Shown here in pieces: positions 17,029 through 25,406 of a stretch of DNA of 64,000 bases (positions are counted from its first letter, which is position 1; each line of letters starts with the position of its first letter). Both the position numbers and the translations under genes were made by a program. The stretch is from Intestinibaculum porci. GTDB lineage: Bacteria; Bacillota_I; Bacilli_A; Erysipelotrichales; Coprobacillaceae. Under the pieces are notes generated by a model. It saw nothing but the letters and a program-made list of their open reading frames with translations, did not search any database and had not been told where the DNA came from. The DNA is taken from the NCBI RefSeq assembly GCF_003925875.1, contig NZ_AP019309.1, positions 930,001-994,000 of the forward strand, in the 5' to 3' direction.

Positions 17029-17586
17029 ATGGATTTGAAAGAGAAAATCATTCAAGCAGCTTTAGTAGTCTATAAACAAAAAGGGTTGAAGTTCACGATG
17101 GATGACATCGCCAAAGACATGTCAGTTTCGAAAAAGACAATTTATCAGGTCATTGATGACAAGAATGCCTTGGTTAATGATTTAGTGGATTACTGCTTTG
17201 CGAGTATTAAAGAGAAGGAAGAAGAAGTTACAAATGATCTCAGTCATACGACGCTTGAAAGAATTGAGATGATTTTAGCGGCGATGCCGGAAAGCTTTTT
17301 ACAAATGGATATGACTGGTCTTTATGTCTTACAGGATAAGTATCCTTCAGCTTATCGAAAAGTGCAGTATTATTTGGAATCAGGCTGGGAGATGACCTTT
17401 GATTTATTGCGACAGGGCATTGATGAAGGGGTTATTCGAGATATTAACTTAAACTTATTTCAGATTATTTATACCTCCACGCTAGAGAACTTTTTTAAAC
17501 GGGATGTCTTAGTGGAAGCACATCTCGATTATATGGATGCTCTGAATCAAATGGTTGATATTTTGATGAAAGGTATCGAAAAATAG
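17029..17586 (+). CDS. TetR/AcrR-family regulator
   Basis: A 185-residue TetR-like repressor: N-terminal helix-turn-helix KIIQAALVVYKQKGLKFTMD and DIAKDMSVSKKTIYQVIDDK (residues 5-50), then an all-helical ligand domain. Ribosome site GGGGAGG is eight bases upstream and a TATTCT-type -10 lies near 17000. No neighbour is clearly its target; it may repress its own promoter. Confidence 0.88.
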   Translation: MDLKEKIIQAALVVYKQKGLKFTMDDIAKDMSVSKKTIYQVIDDKNALVNDLVDYCFASIKEKEEEVTNDLSHTTLERIEMILAAMPESFLQMDMTGLYVLQDKYPSAYRKVQYYLESGWEMTFDLLRQGIDEGVIRDINLNLFQIIYTSTLENFFKRDVLVEAHLDYMDALNQMVDILMKGIEK

Positions 17587-17709
17587 TATAAAGTGTAAAT
17601 AATATTTGTGAAAAATAAAAAAATACATAATTTTTATAAAAAGTGCTCGCTATTTATGATCGTTTCAAGTAAGATGTAGATACTATCGAATATAGGGGGA
17701 ATAATCATT

Positions 17710-18744
17710 ATGGATATGCAGATGGAATTTATCCGCAAATTACCAACACCACAGGAAATTAAGAATCAGTATCCTGTGACATTAGAAATGAAAAAGCTGA
17801 AACAGGCTCGCGATGAAGAGATCCGCGATATCTTTGCCGGCCGTTCAGATAAATTTTTACTTATTATCGGACCTTGTTCAGCTGATAACGAGGACGCTGT
17901 TTTAGATTATATGCACCGCTTAAGAAAAGTTCAGGATCAGGTGGCTGATAAAATCTTTATCATTCCACGTGTCTATACAAATAAGCCAAGAACGATCGGA
18001 AAAGGCTATAAAGGCATGTTACATCAGCCAGATCCCCTCGGTGAAGAAGATATGTTAGCGGGGATCATCGCGATTCGTCATATGCACAAACGCGTGGTCG
18101 AAGAAACTGGCTTTACCTGCGCTGAAGAAATGTTATACCCACAGAACCATCGTTACCTCTCTGATTTATTATCTTACGTAGCCGTTGGGGCCCGTTCAGT
18201 GGAAAACCAGGAACATCGTTTAGTCGCTTCTGGCGCTGGTATTCCGGTTGGTATGAAAAACCCAACAGGCGGCGATTTGACCGTTATGATGAACTCGATT
18301 ACCGCTGCTCAGGCTTCACAGAAATTCATCTACCGTGGCTGGGAAGTTAAGACGCCAGGTAATGATTTCGCCCATGCAATCTTACGTGGTTACGTTGATG
18401 AAAACGGGAAGGCTTACCCAAACTACCATTATGAAACATTAGAAAAAGTGTACAACTTATATCAGGAAAGAAACTTAGAACATCCTGCTGTCATCGTTGA
18501 TACCAACCACTCTAACTCTGGTAAACGTTACGAAGAACAGATCCGTATCGCTAAGGATGTGCTGCATTCAAGAAACTGCAATGACAATATCAAAAACTTA
18601 GTCAAAGGGTTAATGATTGAATCTTACCTGGTTGATGGCTGTCAGAAACCAGAAGATGGGGTTTATGGAAAATCTATTACTGATCCTTGCTTAGGCTGGG
18701 AGAAAACCGAAAAATTAATCTTAGAATTAGCAGAAATGCTTTAA
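17710..18744 (+). CDS. 3-deoxy-7-phosphoheptulonate (DAHP) synthase, AroG type
   Basis: A 344-residue class I DAHP synthase, the first step of the shikimate pathway (phosphoenolpyruvate plus erythrose-4-phosphate). It shows LLIIGPCSADN, IFIIPRVYTNKPRT, the PEP-binding VGARSVENQEHR, and late metal ligands in VDTNHSNSGK and DPCLGW. The length and N-terminal extension match the feedback-regulated AroF/G/H group rather than the short AroA(Q) form of Bacillus. AGGGGG supports the start. It stands alone, with its own terminator. Confidence 0.93.
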   Translation: MDMQMEFIRKLPTPQEIKNQYPVTLEMKKLKQARDEEIRDIFAGRSDKFLLIIGPCSADNEDAVLDYMHRLRKVQDQVADKIFIIPRVYTNKPRTIGKGYKGMLHQPDPLGEEDMLAGIIAIRHMHKRVVEETGFTCAEEMLYPQNHRYLSDLLSYVAVGARSVENQEHRLVASGAGIPVGMKNPTGGDLTVMMNSITAAQASQKFIYRGWEVKTPGNDFAHAILRGYVDENGKAYPNYHYETLEKVYNLYQERNLEHPAVIVDTNHSNSGKRYEEQIRIAKDVLHSRNCNDNIKNLVKGLMIESYLVDGCQKPEDGVYGKSITDPCLGWEKTEKLILELAEML

Positions 18745-18745
18745 G

Positions 18746-18773
18746 AGGCTGACTTTTATGTCAGTCTTTTTTT
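18746..18773 (+). terminator. Terminator after DAHP synthase
   Basis: AGGCTGAC/GTCAGTCT hairpin with loop TTTTAT and seven T. Confidence 0.8.
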
Positions 18774-18923
18774 GTGCAAAAAGGGGTATTTTGTCTAAAA
18801 AAGAAAAGTCAAGAGAAAGAGAATACTTGTATAAAATTTCCAAAAGCATCGTAAATAAGGCATAAAATTCTATTTTCTCTATTTCTTATATCACAAATAT
18901 TTTTTGGAGAAATTGTGCAAATG

Positions 18924-18951
18924 TTCACTTTGTGAAAGAGCTGATTATAAT
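18924..18951 (+). promoter_or_regulatory. Promoter of the membrane pyrophosphatase
   Basis: TTCACT, 16 bases, TATAAT. The -35 box lies in a small palindrome, TTCACTTTGTGAA, that could be an operator. Confidence 0.5.
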
Positions 18952-18999
18952 AAAAAGTAGTTAAAGGAATTTATGATGTTTGAAAGGAAGTGTTGTCTT

Positions 19000-20988
19000 A
19001 TGTCTCATCAGAATCTTATGTATCTCGTTCCTATTGTCGCAATCATAGCGCTCCTCTTTGCTTTTTATCTCACGCACATCGTGATCAAAGAGGACGAAGG
19101 AACCGAGAAAATGAAAGAAATAGCTTCCGCTATTTCGGAAGGTGCTCATGCCTTTTTGTGGAGTGAGTATCGTGTGCTCATTATCTTTGTCATTATTCTA
19201 TTCTTCTGTATCGGTATTGGCGTTGGTAACTTCGTTACCTCGATCTGCTTTGTAGCGGGCGCTTTGCTTTCCACCCTAGCCGGCTACTTTGGTATGAACG
19301 TTGCCACCAAAGCCAATGTTCGCACCGCTAATGCAGCTCGTCAGTACGCTTCTAATAAAGCATTGGATATCGCTTTTTCTGGGGGCAGTGTCATGGGATT
19401 ATGTGTCGCTGGTTTTGGGATCCTTGGTGTCTCTATTATTTATCTGATTACCAAAGATGTCGATGTCTTATCGGGCTTTAGTTTGGGGGCCTCTTCGATC
19501 GCTTTATTCGCTCGTGTCGGCGGCGGGATTTATACCAAAGCTGCGGATGTTGGGGCGGACTTAGTCGGTAAAGTTGAAGCTGGCATTCCGGAAGATGATC
19601 CCCGTAACCCAGCGGTCATCGCCGATAACGTTGGCGATAACGTCGGTGATGTTGCCGGGATGGGCGCTGATTTATTTGAATCCTATGTTGGCGCATTGAT
19701 TTCCGCTATTACTTTAGGTGTAGCCTTCCTCGATGCCAAGGGCGCTCTGTATCCATTATTAGTGGCCTCGATCGGTTTATTAGCTGCCATTATCGCGACC
19801 TTCTTTGTCCGTAAATCAAAAAATACCAATCCCGCGAGTTCTTTAAAAATTGGGACTTATGCGGCGAGTACGATTGTCTTTATCGGTGGTCTGTTATTAA
19901 GCGTCGCGATCTTTGGTGACGCCAAATACGGTATGTGCGTCGTGGCTGGTTTGATTGTCGGCGTGCTTATTGGGATGATTACAGAAATCTATACCTCTGC
20001 CGATTATGCCCCGGTTAAAGAAATTGCGAAACAGTCTGAAACCGGCGCCGGAACGACTGTGATCAGTGGCTTATCGGTCGGTATGAAATCGACAGTTTTA
20101 CCAATTATGCTTATTTGTATTGCGATCTTTGCGTCTTACTATTTTGGTGATCTTTACGGCATCGCCTTAGCAGCCGTCGGAATGTTATCGACAACTGCTA
20201 TCACTGTTGGCGTTGATGCTTATGGGCCAATCGCTGATAATGCCGGCGGCATTGCGGAAATGTCAGGCTTAGATGAAGGCGTTCGTGATATTACCGATTC
20301 CTTAGATGCTGTCGGGAATACGACAGCAGCCATGGGCAAAGGCTTTGCGATCGGTTCCGCAGCTTTAACGGCATTAGCTTTATTCGTTTCTTATGCTCAG
20401 GCTGTTAACCTTAAAAATATTGATATTTTAAACTATAAGGTTATTATTGGCTTACTTATTGGGGCAATGCTGCCATTCTTATTCTCCGCTAATACCATGG
20501 CTTCCGTTTCCAAAGCCGCTTTCAAGATGATTGAAGAAGTCCGTCGTCAGTTCAAAGAAATGCCAGGTATCTTACAGGGCGAAACCAGACCGGATTATAA
20601 GACCTGCGTGGCTATTTCGACTAATGCAGCCTTACATGAAATGATCGTGCCAGGGTTAGTGGCTGTCTTAGCACCGATTGTCATGGGCGTTTTATTAGGA
20701 ACCGCTGCTCTTGGCGGTATGCTAGCCGGGGCTTTAGTCACTGGCGTCATGATGGCGATCTTTATGAGTAATGCCGGCGGCGCTTGGGATAATGCGAAGA
20801 AGTATATTGAAAATGGTCATTTAGGCGGCAAAGGATCGGCTTGTCATAAAGCGGCGGTCGTTGGTGATACTGTTGGTGATCCATTCAAAGATACCTCTGG
20901 TCCATCTTTAAATATCCTCATCAAATTAATGACCATTGTCTCATTAGTCTTCGCACCATTATTCTTAGCCATTGGCGGTTTACTGTAA
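19000..20988 (+). CDS. hppA: Membrane-bound ion-pumping pyrophosphatase
   Basis: A 662-residue, roughly 16-helix pump that couples PPi hydrolysis to H+ or Na+ export. Substrate-site motifs are present: [57 protein letters not shown] and [27 protein letters not shown], with Ala where K+-independent enzymes carry Lys, indicates the K+-dependent subgroup. Whether it pumps Na+ or H+ cannot be decided. Start at 19000 follows AAAGGAAG; an ATG at 18973 is also possible. It is followed closely by a lipoprotein gene. Confidence 0.94.
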   Translation: MSHQNLMYLVPIVAIIALLFAFYLTHIVIKEDEGTEKMKEIASAISEGAHAFLWSEYRVLIIFVIILFFCIGIGVGNFVTSICFVAGALLSTLAGYFGMNVATKANVRTANAARQYASNKALDIAFSGGSVMGLCVAGFGILGVSIIYLITKDVDVLSGFSLGASSIALFARVGGGIYTKAADVGADLVGKVEAGIPEDDPRNPAVIADNVGDNVGDVAGMGADLFESYVGALISAITLGVAFLDAKGALYPLLVASIGLLAAIIATFFVRKSKNTNPASSLKIGTYAASTIVFIGGLLLSVAIFGDAKYGMCVVAGLIVGVLIGMITEIYTSADYAPVKEIAKQSETGAGTTVISGLSVGMKSTVLPIMLICIAIFASYYFGDLYGIALAAVGMLSTTAITVGVDAYGPIADNAGGIAEMSGLDEGVRDITDSLDAVGNTTAAMGKGFAIGSAALTALALFVSYAQAVNLKNIDILNYKVIIGLLIGAMLPFLFSANTMASVSKAAFKMIEEVRRQFKEMPGILQGETRPDYKTCVAISTNAALHEMIVPGLVAVLAPIVMGVLLGTAALGGMLAGALVTGVMMAIFMSNAGGAWDNAKKYIENGHLGGKGSACHKAAVVGDTVGDPFKDTSGPSLNILIKLMTIVSLVFAPLFLAIGGLL

Positions 20989-21019
20989 TGGTGCTATACT
21001 CTTGGCGAGGAGGACATCT

Positions 21020-21475
21020 ATGAAAAAGTTATTAACCGTCTTATTAGTCTTAGGATTATGGGGCTGCTCATCTAAAAAGGATACCGGCTCTGATACCAAT
21101 AATCAGGAAAATGTCAAAGTCGAAGAAAAGCAGCAGGCTAAAACTATGACCTTAAGCGTGAATAAGCAAAAGTATAAAGTGACCTTGTTAAGCAATAAGT
21201 CAGCCAATTCATTATTGTCAATTGCCCCAATTGAACTCAACTGCGCGAAAGATCGTCATGGTTATTACTGTGAATTAGATAATGCACTGAATGTGGCTGA
21301 CAAAACAGCGGGCGCTATGAAAAAGGGTGATCTCTATGTCAAAGGAGGGCATACCCTCTATATTGCGACCAAGGCTGAAACCTTAAACACTAAAATCACA
21401 CGTTTAGGGACAATTGATGAAAAAGGTGTTGATGCGCTGGCGAAAAGTGATGGTGTCGGGACTATTAATAAGTAA
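21020..21475 (+). CDS. Small lipoprotein of unknown function
   Basis: A 151-residue protein with a lipoprotein signal: MKKLLTVLLVLGLWGC, with Cys16 as the lipidation site, followed by a Ser/Lys/Asp linker. The mature part (Cys in NCAKD and YYCEL) has no family I recognise. Start at 21020 follows GAGGAGG. The gene begins only 31 bases after hppA on the same strand and so probably shares its transcript. A bidirectional terminator ends it. Confidence 0.8.
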   Translation: MKKLLTVLLVLGLWGCSSKKDTGSDTNNQENVKVEEKQQAKTMTLSVNKQKYKVTLLSNKSANSLLSIAPIELNCAKDRHGYYCELDNALNVADKTAGAMKKGDLYVKGGHTLYIATKAETLNTKITRLGTIDEKGVDALAKSDGVGTINK

Positions 21476-21505
21476 AAAAAGATCGGCTTAATCCGATCTT
21501 TTTTC
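21474..21505. terminator. Bidirectional terminator
   Basis: AAAAAAAGATCGG...CCGATCTTTTTT hairpin between two convergent genes. Confidence 0.85.
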
Positions 21506-21949
21506 AATAGGCAGCCAAAATTCACTATAATAATCTGGGCTTTTTCGATCACCGGCGCTTAAGTAATCGATCGAAGCGTCAAAGCGAATGGAGAATTCGG
21601 GATGACTTGGTAAAAAGTCATTATATACTTCATAAGCAAGCTGCTGGAGGGCGTAGGGATAAGCGCCATAGCAGGGAAACTGAAGCCATAAGCCATCGGG
21701 GAATGTATAAGATGAGCACCCGGCAATATCTTTCTTTCCTTCACTAGCGAGATAGAAATGGATGGTATTAAAATCCTGTTCATCATTGATGGTCACTGCG
21801 AGGTCGCCGATAGGAAGCTTATTTTCATTAATGTGTGTGGTCATAGTATTCATATAAGCGGGGATCTTTAAAAAGGCATCCGCGGCGGTAAAGTCCTGGG
21901 TGAAGCCTGTGATCGTAAATTGCGACCGCTCTACTATTTTATAGTCCAT
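21488..21949 (-). CDS. GyrI-like/AraC effector-binding domain protein
   Basis: A 153-residue protein with the GyrI-like small-molecule-binding fold: starts MDYKIVERSQFTITGF, typical for SOUL/GyrI domains, then the LAVTINDE and GLWLQFPCYG segments, and ends with DYYSEFWLPIEK, the conserved C-terminal Glu-x-Trp-x-Pro. No DNA-binding domain is attached. Members bind drugs or gyrase; the ligand here is unknown. It is monocistronic on the minus strand. Confidence 0.82.
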   Translation of the reverse strand: MDYKIVERSQFTITGFTQDFTAADAFLKIPAYMNTMTTHINENKLPIGDLAVTINDEQDFNTIHFYLASEGKKDIAGCSSYTFPDGLWLQFPCYGAYPYALQQLAYEVYNDFLPSHPEFSIRFDASIDYLSAGDRKSPDYYSEFWLPIEKRSD

Positions 21950-22056
21950 AAAAAAACTCCTTTCGCGCTCATTGTATCAAAAGTTTTTAGAAAGGCGAAC
22001 TTTTTTCAGGAAAATCACACTTTTTGATTATAATGAAGATAGAGAGGAGTGAACAT

Positions 22057-22713
22057 ATGTTAAAAAAGTCATTCGCCTTCGTGGCTCAGCCCCATGCCCA
22101 TTTTCGCGTGAAAATGCTGGAAGCACACTACGATTCTTTTGGTGATAAAACCGCTGAAGATACCCACTTAACCAATCATATTTTACGCAAGAAATTACGT
22201 GCTCTCGATGCTTCCTTTGTGCCATTAGATATTGCTAGTAAGACGGATTATGAGGATGGCCGTCAGCTCAGTGAGCTGGGCTTAAAGATTCTCAATGGCA
22301 AAACGGAAATCAATCTCAAAGCGGCACTAAAAAACAGTATTGTTTACCAAGGCCGCAAACATTATCAGGATTTTGTTGAAGAAGTGATGATCGATGGTGT
22401 CAAAAAGAAACGCCGCACCAAACTCACCAAACCGATTTACTTTGAATGGGATGGATATAAGTTTATCTTAGCCCAGGAACAGAGTTTAGTCGATTATTTA
22501 GTCATCTGCTCACTGAAAGAGCATCCGGAGTTACTAGAAAACTTGCAGGAAAAGGGCTATAATGTGTTCTCAGATCGCCGCTTCAGTCCCAAGAAGTCTT
22601 CTCATTCCTTAGCCAATTCATTAGCTTTAGTGGTGGCTTTGATCAAAGAAGATCTTTTTGAAGAGTATGCCAATAATGTGACATTATTAATAGAAGCGCG
22701 CGCATATCATTAA
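22057..22713 (+). CDS. Conserved-looking protein of unknown function
   Basis: A 218-residue soluble protein beginning MLKKSFAFVAQPH. It is rich in Lys and Asp, with a VKKKRRTKL basic patch near residue 120 and no membrane segment. I recognise no family. GAGAGGAGTG before the ATG and a TATAAT-like box near 22030 support expression. It is 11 bases upstream of the next small gene, so the two are co-transcribed. Confidence 0.65.
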   Translation: MLKKSFAFVAQPHAHFRVKMLEAHYDSFGDKTAEDTHLTNHILRKKLRALDASFVPLDIASKTDYEDGRQLSELGLKILNGKTEINLKAALKNSIVYQGRKHYQDFVEEVMIDGVKKKRRTKLTKPIYFEWDGYKFILAQEQSLVDYLVICSLKEHPELLENLQEKGYNVFSDRRFSPKKSSHSLANSLALVVALIKEDLFEEYANNVTLLIEARAYH

Positions 22714-22724
22714 AGGGGGAGCTT

Positions 22725-22907
22725 ATGCGCTATAAGATTATTCGTATTTTAGAGCCGGATTTTGGCTGTGAAGGACGGCCTGATGGTTACGAGCAGGTTG
22801 ATGATGTCATTGTCGAAGACGAAAAGGGACATCAGAAAACATTACAGTTTAAAGATCAGGAACTGTATGATCGTCATCTTGATGAAGGAGATTATATCGA
22901 CATTTAA
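22725..22907 (+). CDS. Small acidic protein of unknown function
   Basis: A 60-residue acidic protein (MRYKIIRILEPDFGCEG..., ends GDYIDI). AGGGGGAGC directly precedes the ATG. It is likely co-expressed with the 218-residue gene upstream. A hairpin AAACGGAAAAG...CTTTTCCGTTT follows immediately (22909-22937) and can terminate the unit. Family unknown. Confidence 0.6.
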   Translation: MRYKIIRILEPDFGCEGRPDGYEQVDDVIVEDEKGHQKTLQFKDQELYDRHLDEGDYIDI

Positions 22908-22908
22908 A

Positions 22909-22941
22909 AAAACGGAAAAGAATTTCTTTTCCGTTTGTTTT
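22909..22941 (+). terminator. Terminator before tRNA-Ser
   Basis: AAACGGAAAAG pairs with CTTTTCCGTTT and is followed by T residues. Confidence 0.7.
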
Positions 22942-22948
22942 TGCAATA

Positions 22949-23039
22949 TGGCGCGGATTGAGGGATTTGAACCCTCGCACCGGTTACCCGGTCTACTCCC
23001 TTAGCAGGGGAGCCTCTTCAGCCACTTGAGTAAATCCGC
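22949..23039 (-). tRNA. tRNA-Ser (GCT anticodon)
   Basis: A 91-base class II tRNA with acceptor pair GCGGATT/AATCCGC, anticodon stem CTCCC/GGGAG with loop CTGCTAA, a long variable arm and T-arm GAGGGTTCAAATCCCTC. Discriminator G and CCA are encoded. Confidence 0.95.
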
Positions 23040-23076
23040 ATCGACTGCTCGTTTATAGTATCATACCCACTTCCTT

Positions 23077-23226
23077 ATTGCAACAGGAAAATGAAAAAAA
23101 TCGCGATGCGAAATTCATGAAGATGTCATTTCAGTTTGGTAGAGTCTCAAGAAAGTGTTACTATTAAGGTATGTGAGGTGGTTAGATGATCGGTTTAACA
23201 AGTGAAGAAGCGAAAAAGAGACAAGC
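23077..23226. repeat. 150-bp target duplication, left copy
   Basis: Identical to 25257-25406, flanking the IS at 23227-25256. It carries the P-type ATPase promoter and first 13 codons. Confidence 0.95.
23186..23226 (+). pseudogene. 5' fragment of the P-type ATPase gene
   Basis: The first 41 bases of the gene at 25366-27720, including its GTGAGGTGG ribosome site, cut off by the IS end. It can only give a short peptide. Confidence 0.9.
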
Positions 23227-25256
23227 CGGGTATTTTACAGTTGGACAACCTCATATTTTAAATTATACGCTTTAAAAAAGCGTTTTTTTGTCAACTTTTT
23301 CAATTTTTAATATCGTAATGTTCCATAATGTATGTTATAATGGTTTGGGAGGGGTTACATATGGCTAAACGTTTAAAATCAACCAAATCTAAAAACTCTG
23401 AATCATTCTATGTTATCGATGACTTCTATGATCCTAACACTAAAAAGAAATCTACCTTCGTAGCTGAAAAACTGGGCAATATCAGGACTCTTATGGAAAA
23501 GTATCATACCGATTCCCGGGATGAAGTAATGAGACAGCTTCAGCTCTATGTTGATGGACTAAGACAAAAAGACAGTGAGGACAAGGCAGACGTCAAACTA
23601 ATCCTCAGTCAGGCTGATTTAATAGAAAAGGACAAGGAAAATCTCTTTAACATCGGATACATGTACATAAGAAACATATTATGCTCATTGGGCATTAAGG
23701 ATATCTGCAAGGAGATATCAGACCAGTACAATTTTCAATACAATTTAGCGAGCATTATTAACGATCTTGTATCTGCTAGGGTTATTTATCCTTCATCAAA
23801 GCTGTCTACGTACAAATCAACTTGTAAATTTCTCGACTTGTCCGATTATGAGCTGGCAGATGTTTACCGTTCCCTCAAGGTTCTTTCTGAGCAAAGGTAT
23901 TTCATTGAAAAAACGCTTTATAAAAACAGTTCACAGCTTTTCAAAAAGAACACAGCGGTTCTCTACTATGACTGCACAAATTTCTATTTTGAGATTGAAG
24001 AAGAGGATGACTACAGAAAATACGGAAAAAGCAAGGAAAACAGACCAAATCCTATTGTGCAGTATGGTCTATTTATGGATGCAGATGGTCTCCCTTTAGC
24101 TGATTATGTCTTTCAGGGCAATATGAATGAGCAAAAATCCATGAGAGAGTTAGAGGCTATAGTTGAAAGAGACTTTGCAGTTTCAAAGTTTGTTGTCTGT
24201 GCTGATGCCGGACTCAACGGCTGGGAAAATAAGGTATATAATGACATGAAGAAAAATGGTGCCTATATTGTCACCCAGCCAATCAAGAAAATGTCAAAAG
24301 TAATGAAGGAATGGGCAATATCACCAGAAGGATGGAAGCTTGAGGGATATCCTGGAACTTTTAATCTTAATGATCTGGCTGATAGAGAAACTATAGAAAT
24401 TGAAGGCGTAAAGAAGAAGATAAAAGATCTTGTTTTCTTCAAAAACAAATGGGAAAAAAGAACCAAAAAATCCGAATCATCAGGCGGTAAATACACTCTT
24501 GAAGAAAACTATATAGTTACTTATTCAAGAAAATTTGCCAATTACCAAAAACATATCAGAGATAAGAAACTAGAAAGAGCGAGAAAGCTTCTTGATAACC
24601 CAGGAAAACTTACAAAAACCAACCAACGCGACCCACGCTATTATATTTCTAAAACATCTTTCACGAAGAACGGTGAAGTAGCTAGTGATGCAATTTATAC
24701 AATTGATGAAAATAAGATTGCAGAAGAAGAAAAATACGATGGCTTTTATGCTGTAACTACCGATCTTGAAGACAGTGATCTCTCATTAATTATTAGTGCA
24801 AACAAACAGCGCTGGGAGATTGAAGAAAACTTTGAAATAATGAAAAGCGAACTAAAAACAAGACCAATGTATGTCTCAAAAGAACATTCAATCAACGGTC
24901 ACCTGTTAATATGCTTCATTGCCCTGCTGGTTTATCGTTTGCTTGAAAAAAAGTATATGAATGAAAAATATACGTGTGCAGAATTATTTGATACACTTCG
25001 CAATCTTAACCTAACCTATATAAACGGAACAAACTATATTCCATCCTTTAAAAGGACAGAAATCGTGGATGACCTAGCTGAAGTTTTTGGATTTCAGCCC
25101 TCACGAAAAATAATTACTCAAAAATATTTAAAAAAATATCAAAGGGTTGTAAATTCAAAAAAAAGTACGAAACTGATTTGAATAAAGAAAAGGCAAAATA
25201 TATTGATGTATTCAATGTATTTTGCCTTTATTAGCTTATCAGATGTAAAATATGAG
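23227..25256 (+). mobile_element. IS1634-type insertion sequence (copy b, 2030 bp)
   Basis: Bounded by the 150-bp direct repeats. Terminal inverted repeats share TATTTTACA at both ends. It is nearly the same element as 61244-63272 in the opposite orientation. Confidence 0.93.
23361..25181 (+). CDS. IS1634-type DDE transposase (copy b)
   Basis: A 606-residue transposase. N-terminal MAKRLKSTKS region, first catalytic Asp in LYYDCTNFYFE, second Asp in VCADAGLNGWE, and Glu in KQRWEIEENFEIMK. Start at 23361 follows GGAGGGG. The protein differs from the one at 61319-63139 at only a few percent of positions, so the two copies spread recently. No frame damage is seen. Confidence 0.92.
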   Translation: MAKRLKSTKSKNSESFYVIDDFYDPNTKKKSTFVAEKLGNIRTLMEKYHTDSRDEVMRQLQLYVDGLRQKDSEDKADVKLILSQADLIEKDKENLFNIGYMYIRNILCSLGIKDICKEISDQYNFQYNLASIINDLVSARVIYPSSKLSTYKSTCKFLDLSDYELADVYRSLKVLSEQRYFIEKTLYKNSSQLFKKNTAVLYYDCTNFYFEIEEEDDYRKYGKSKENRPNPIVQYGLFMDADGLPLADYVFQGNMNEQKSMRELEAIVERDFAVSKFVVCADAGLNGWENKVYNDMKKNGAYIVTQPIKKMSKVMKEWAISPEGWKLEGYPGTFNLNDLADRETIEIEGVKKKIKDLVFFKNKWEKRTKKSESSGGKYTLEENYIVTYSRKFANYQKHIRDKKLERARKLLDNPGKLTKTNQRDPRYYISKTSFTKNGEVASDAIYTIDENKIAEEEKYDGFYAVTTDLEDSDLSLIISANKQRWEIEENFEIMKSELKTRPMYVSKEHSINGHLLICFIALLVYRLLEKKYMNEKYTCAELFDTLRNLNLTYINGTNYIPSFKRTEIVDDLAEVFGFQPSRKIITQKYLKKYQRVVNSKKSTKLI

Positions 25257-25406
25257 ATTGCAACAGGAAAATGAAAAAAATCGCGATGCGAAATTCATGA
25301 AGATGTCATTTCAGTTTGGTAGAGTCTCAAGAAAGTGTTACTATTAAGGTATGTGAGGTGGTTAGATGATCGGTTTAACAAGTGAAGAAGCGAAAAAGAG
25401 ACAAGC
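25257..25406. repeat. 150-bp target duplication, right copy
   Basis: Identical to 23077-23226. This copy restores the ATPase promoter and start. Confidence 0.95.
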
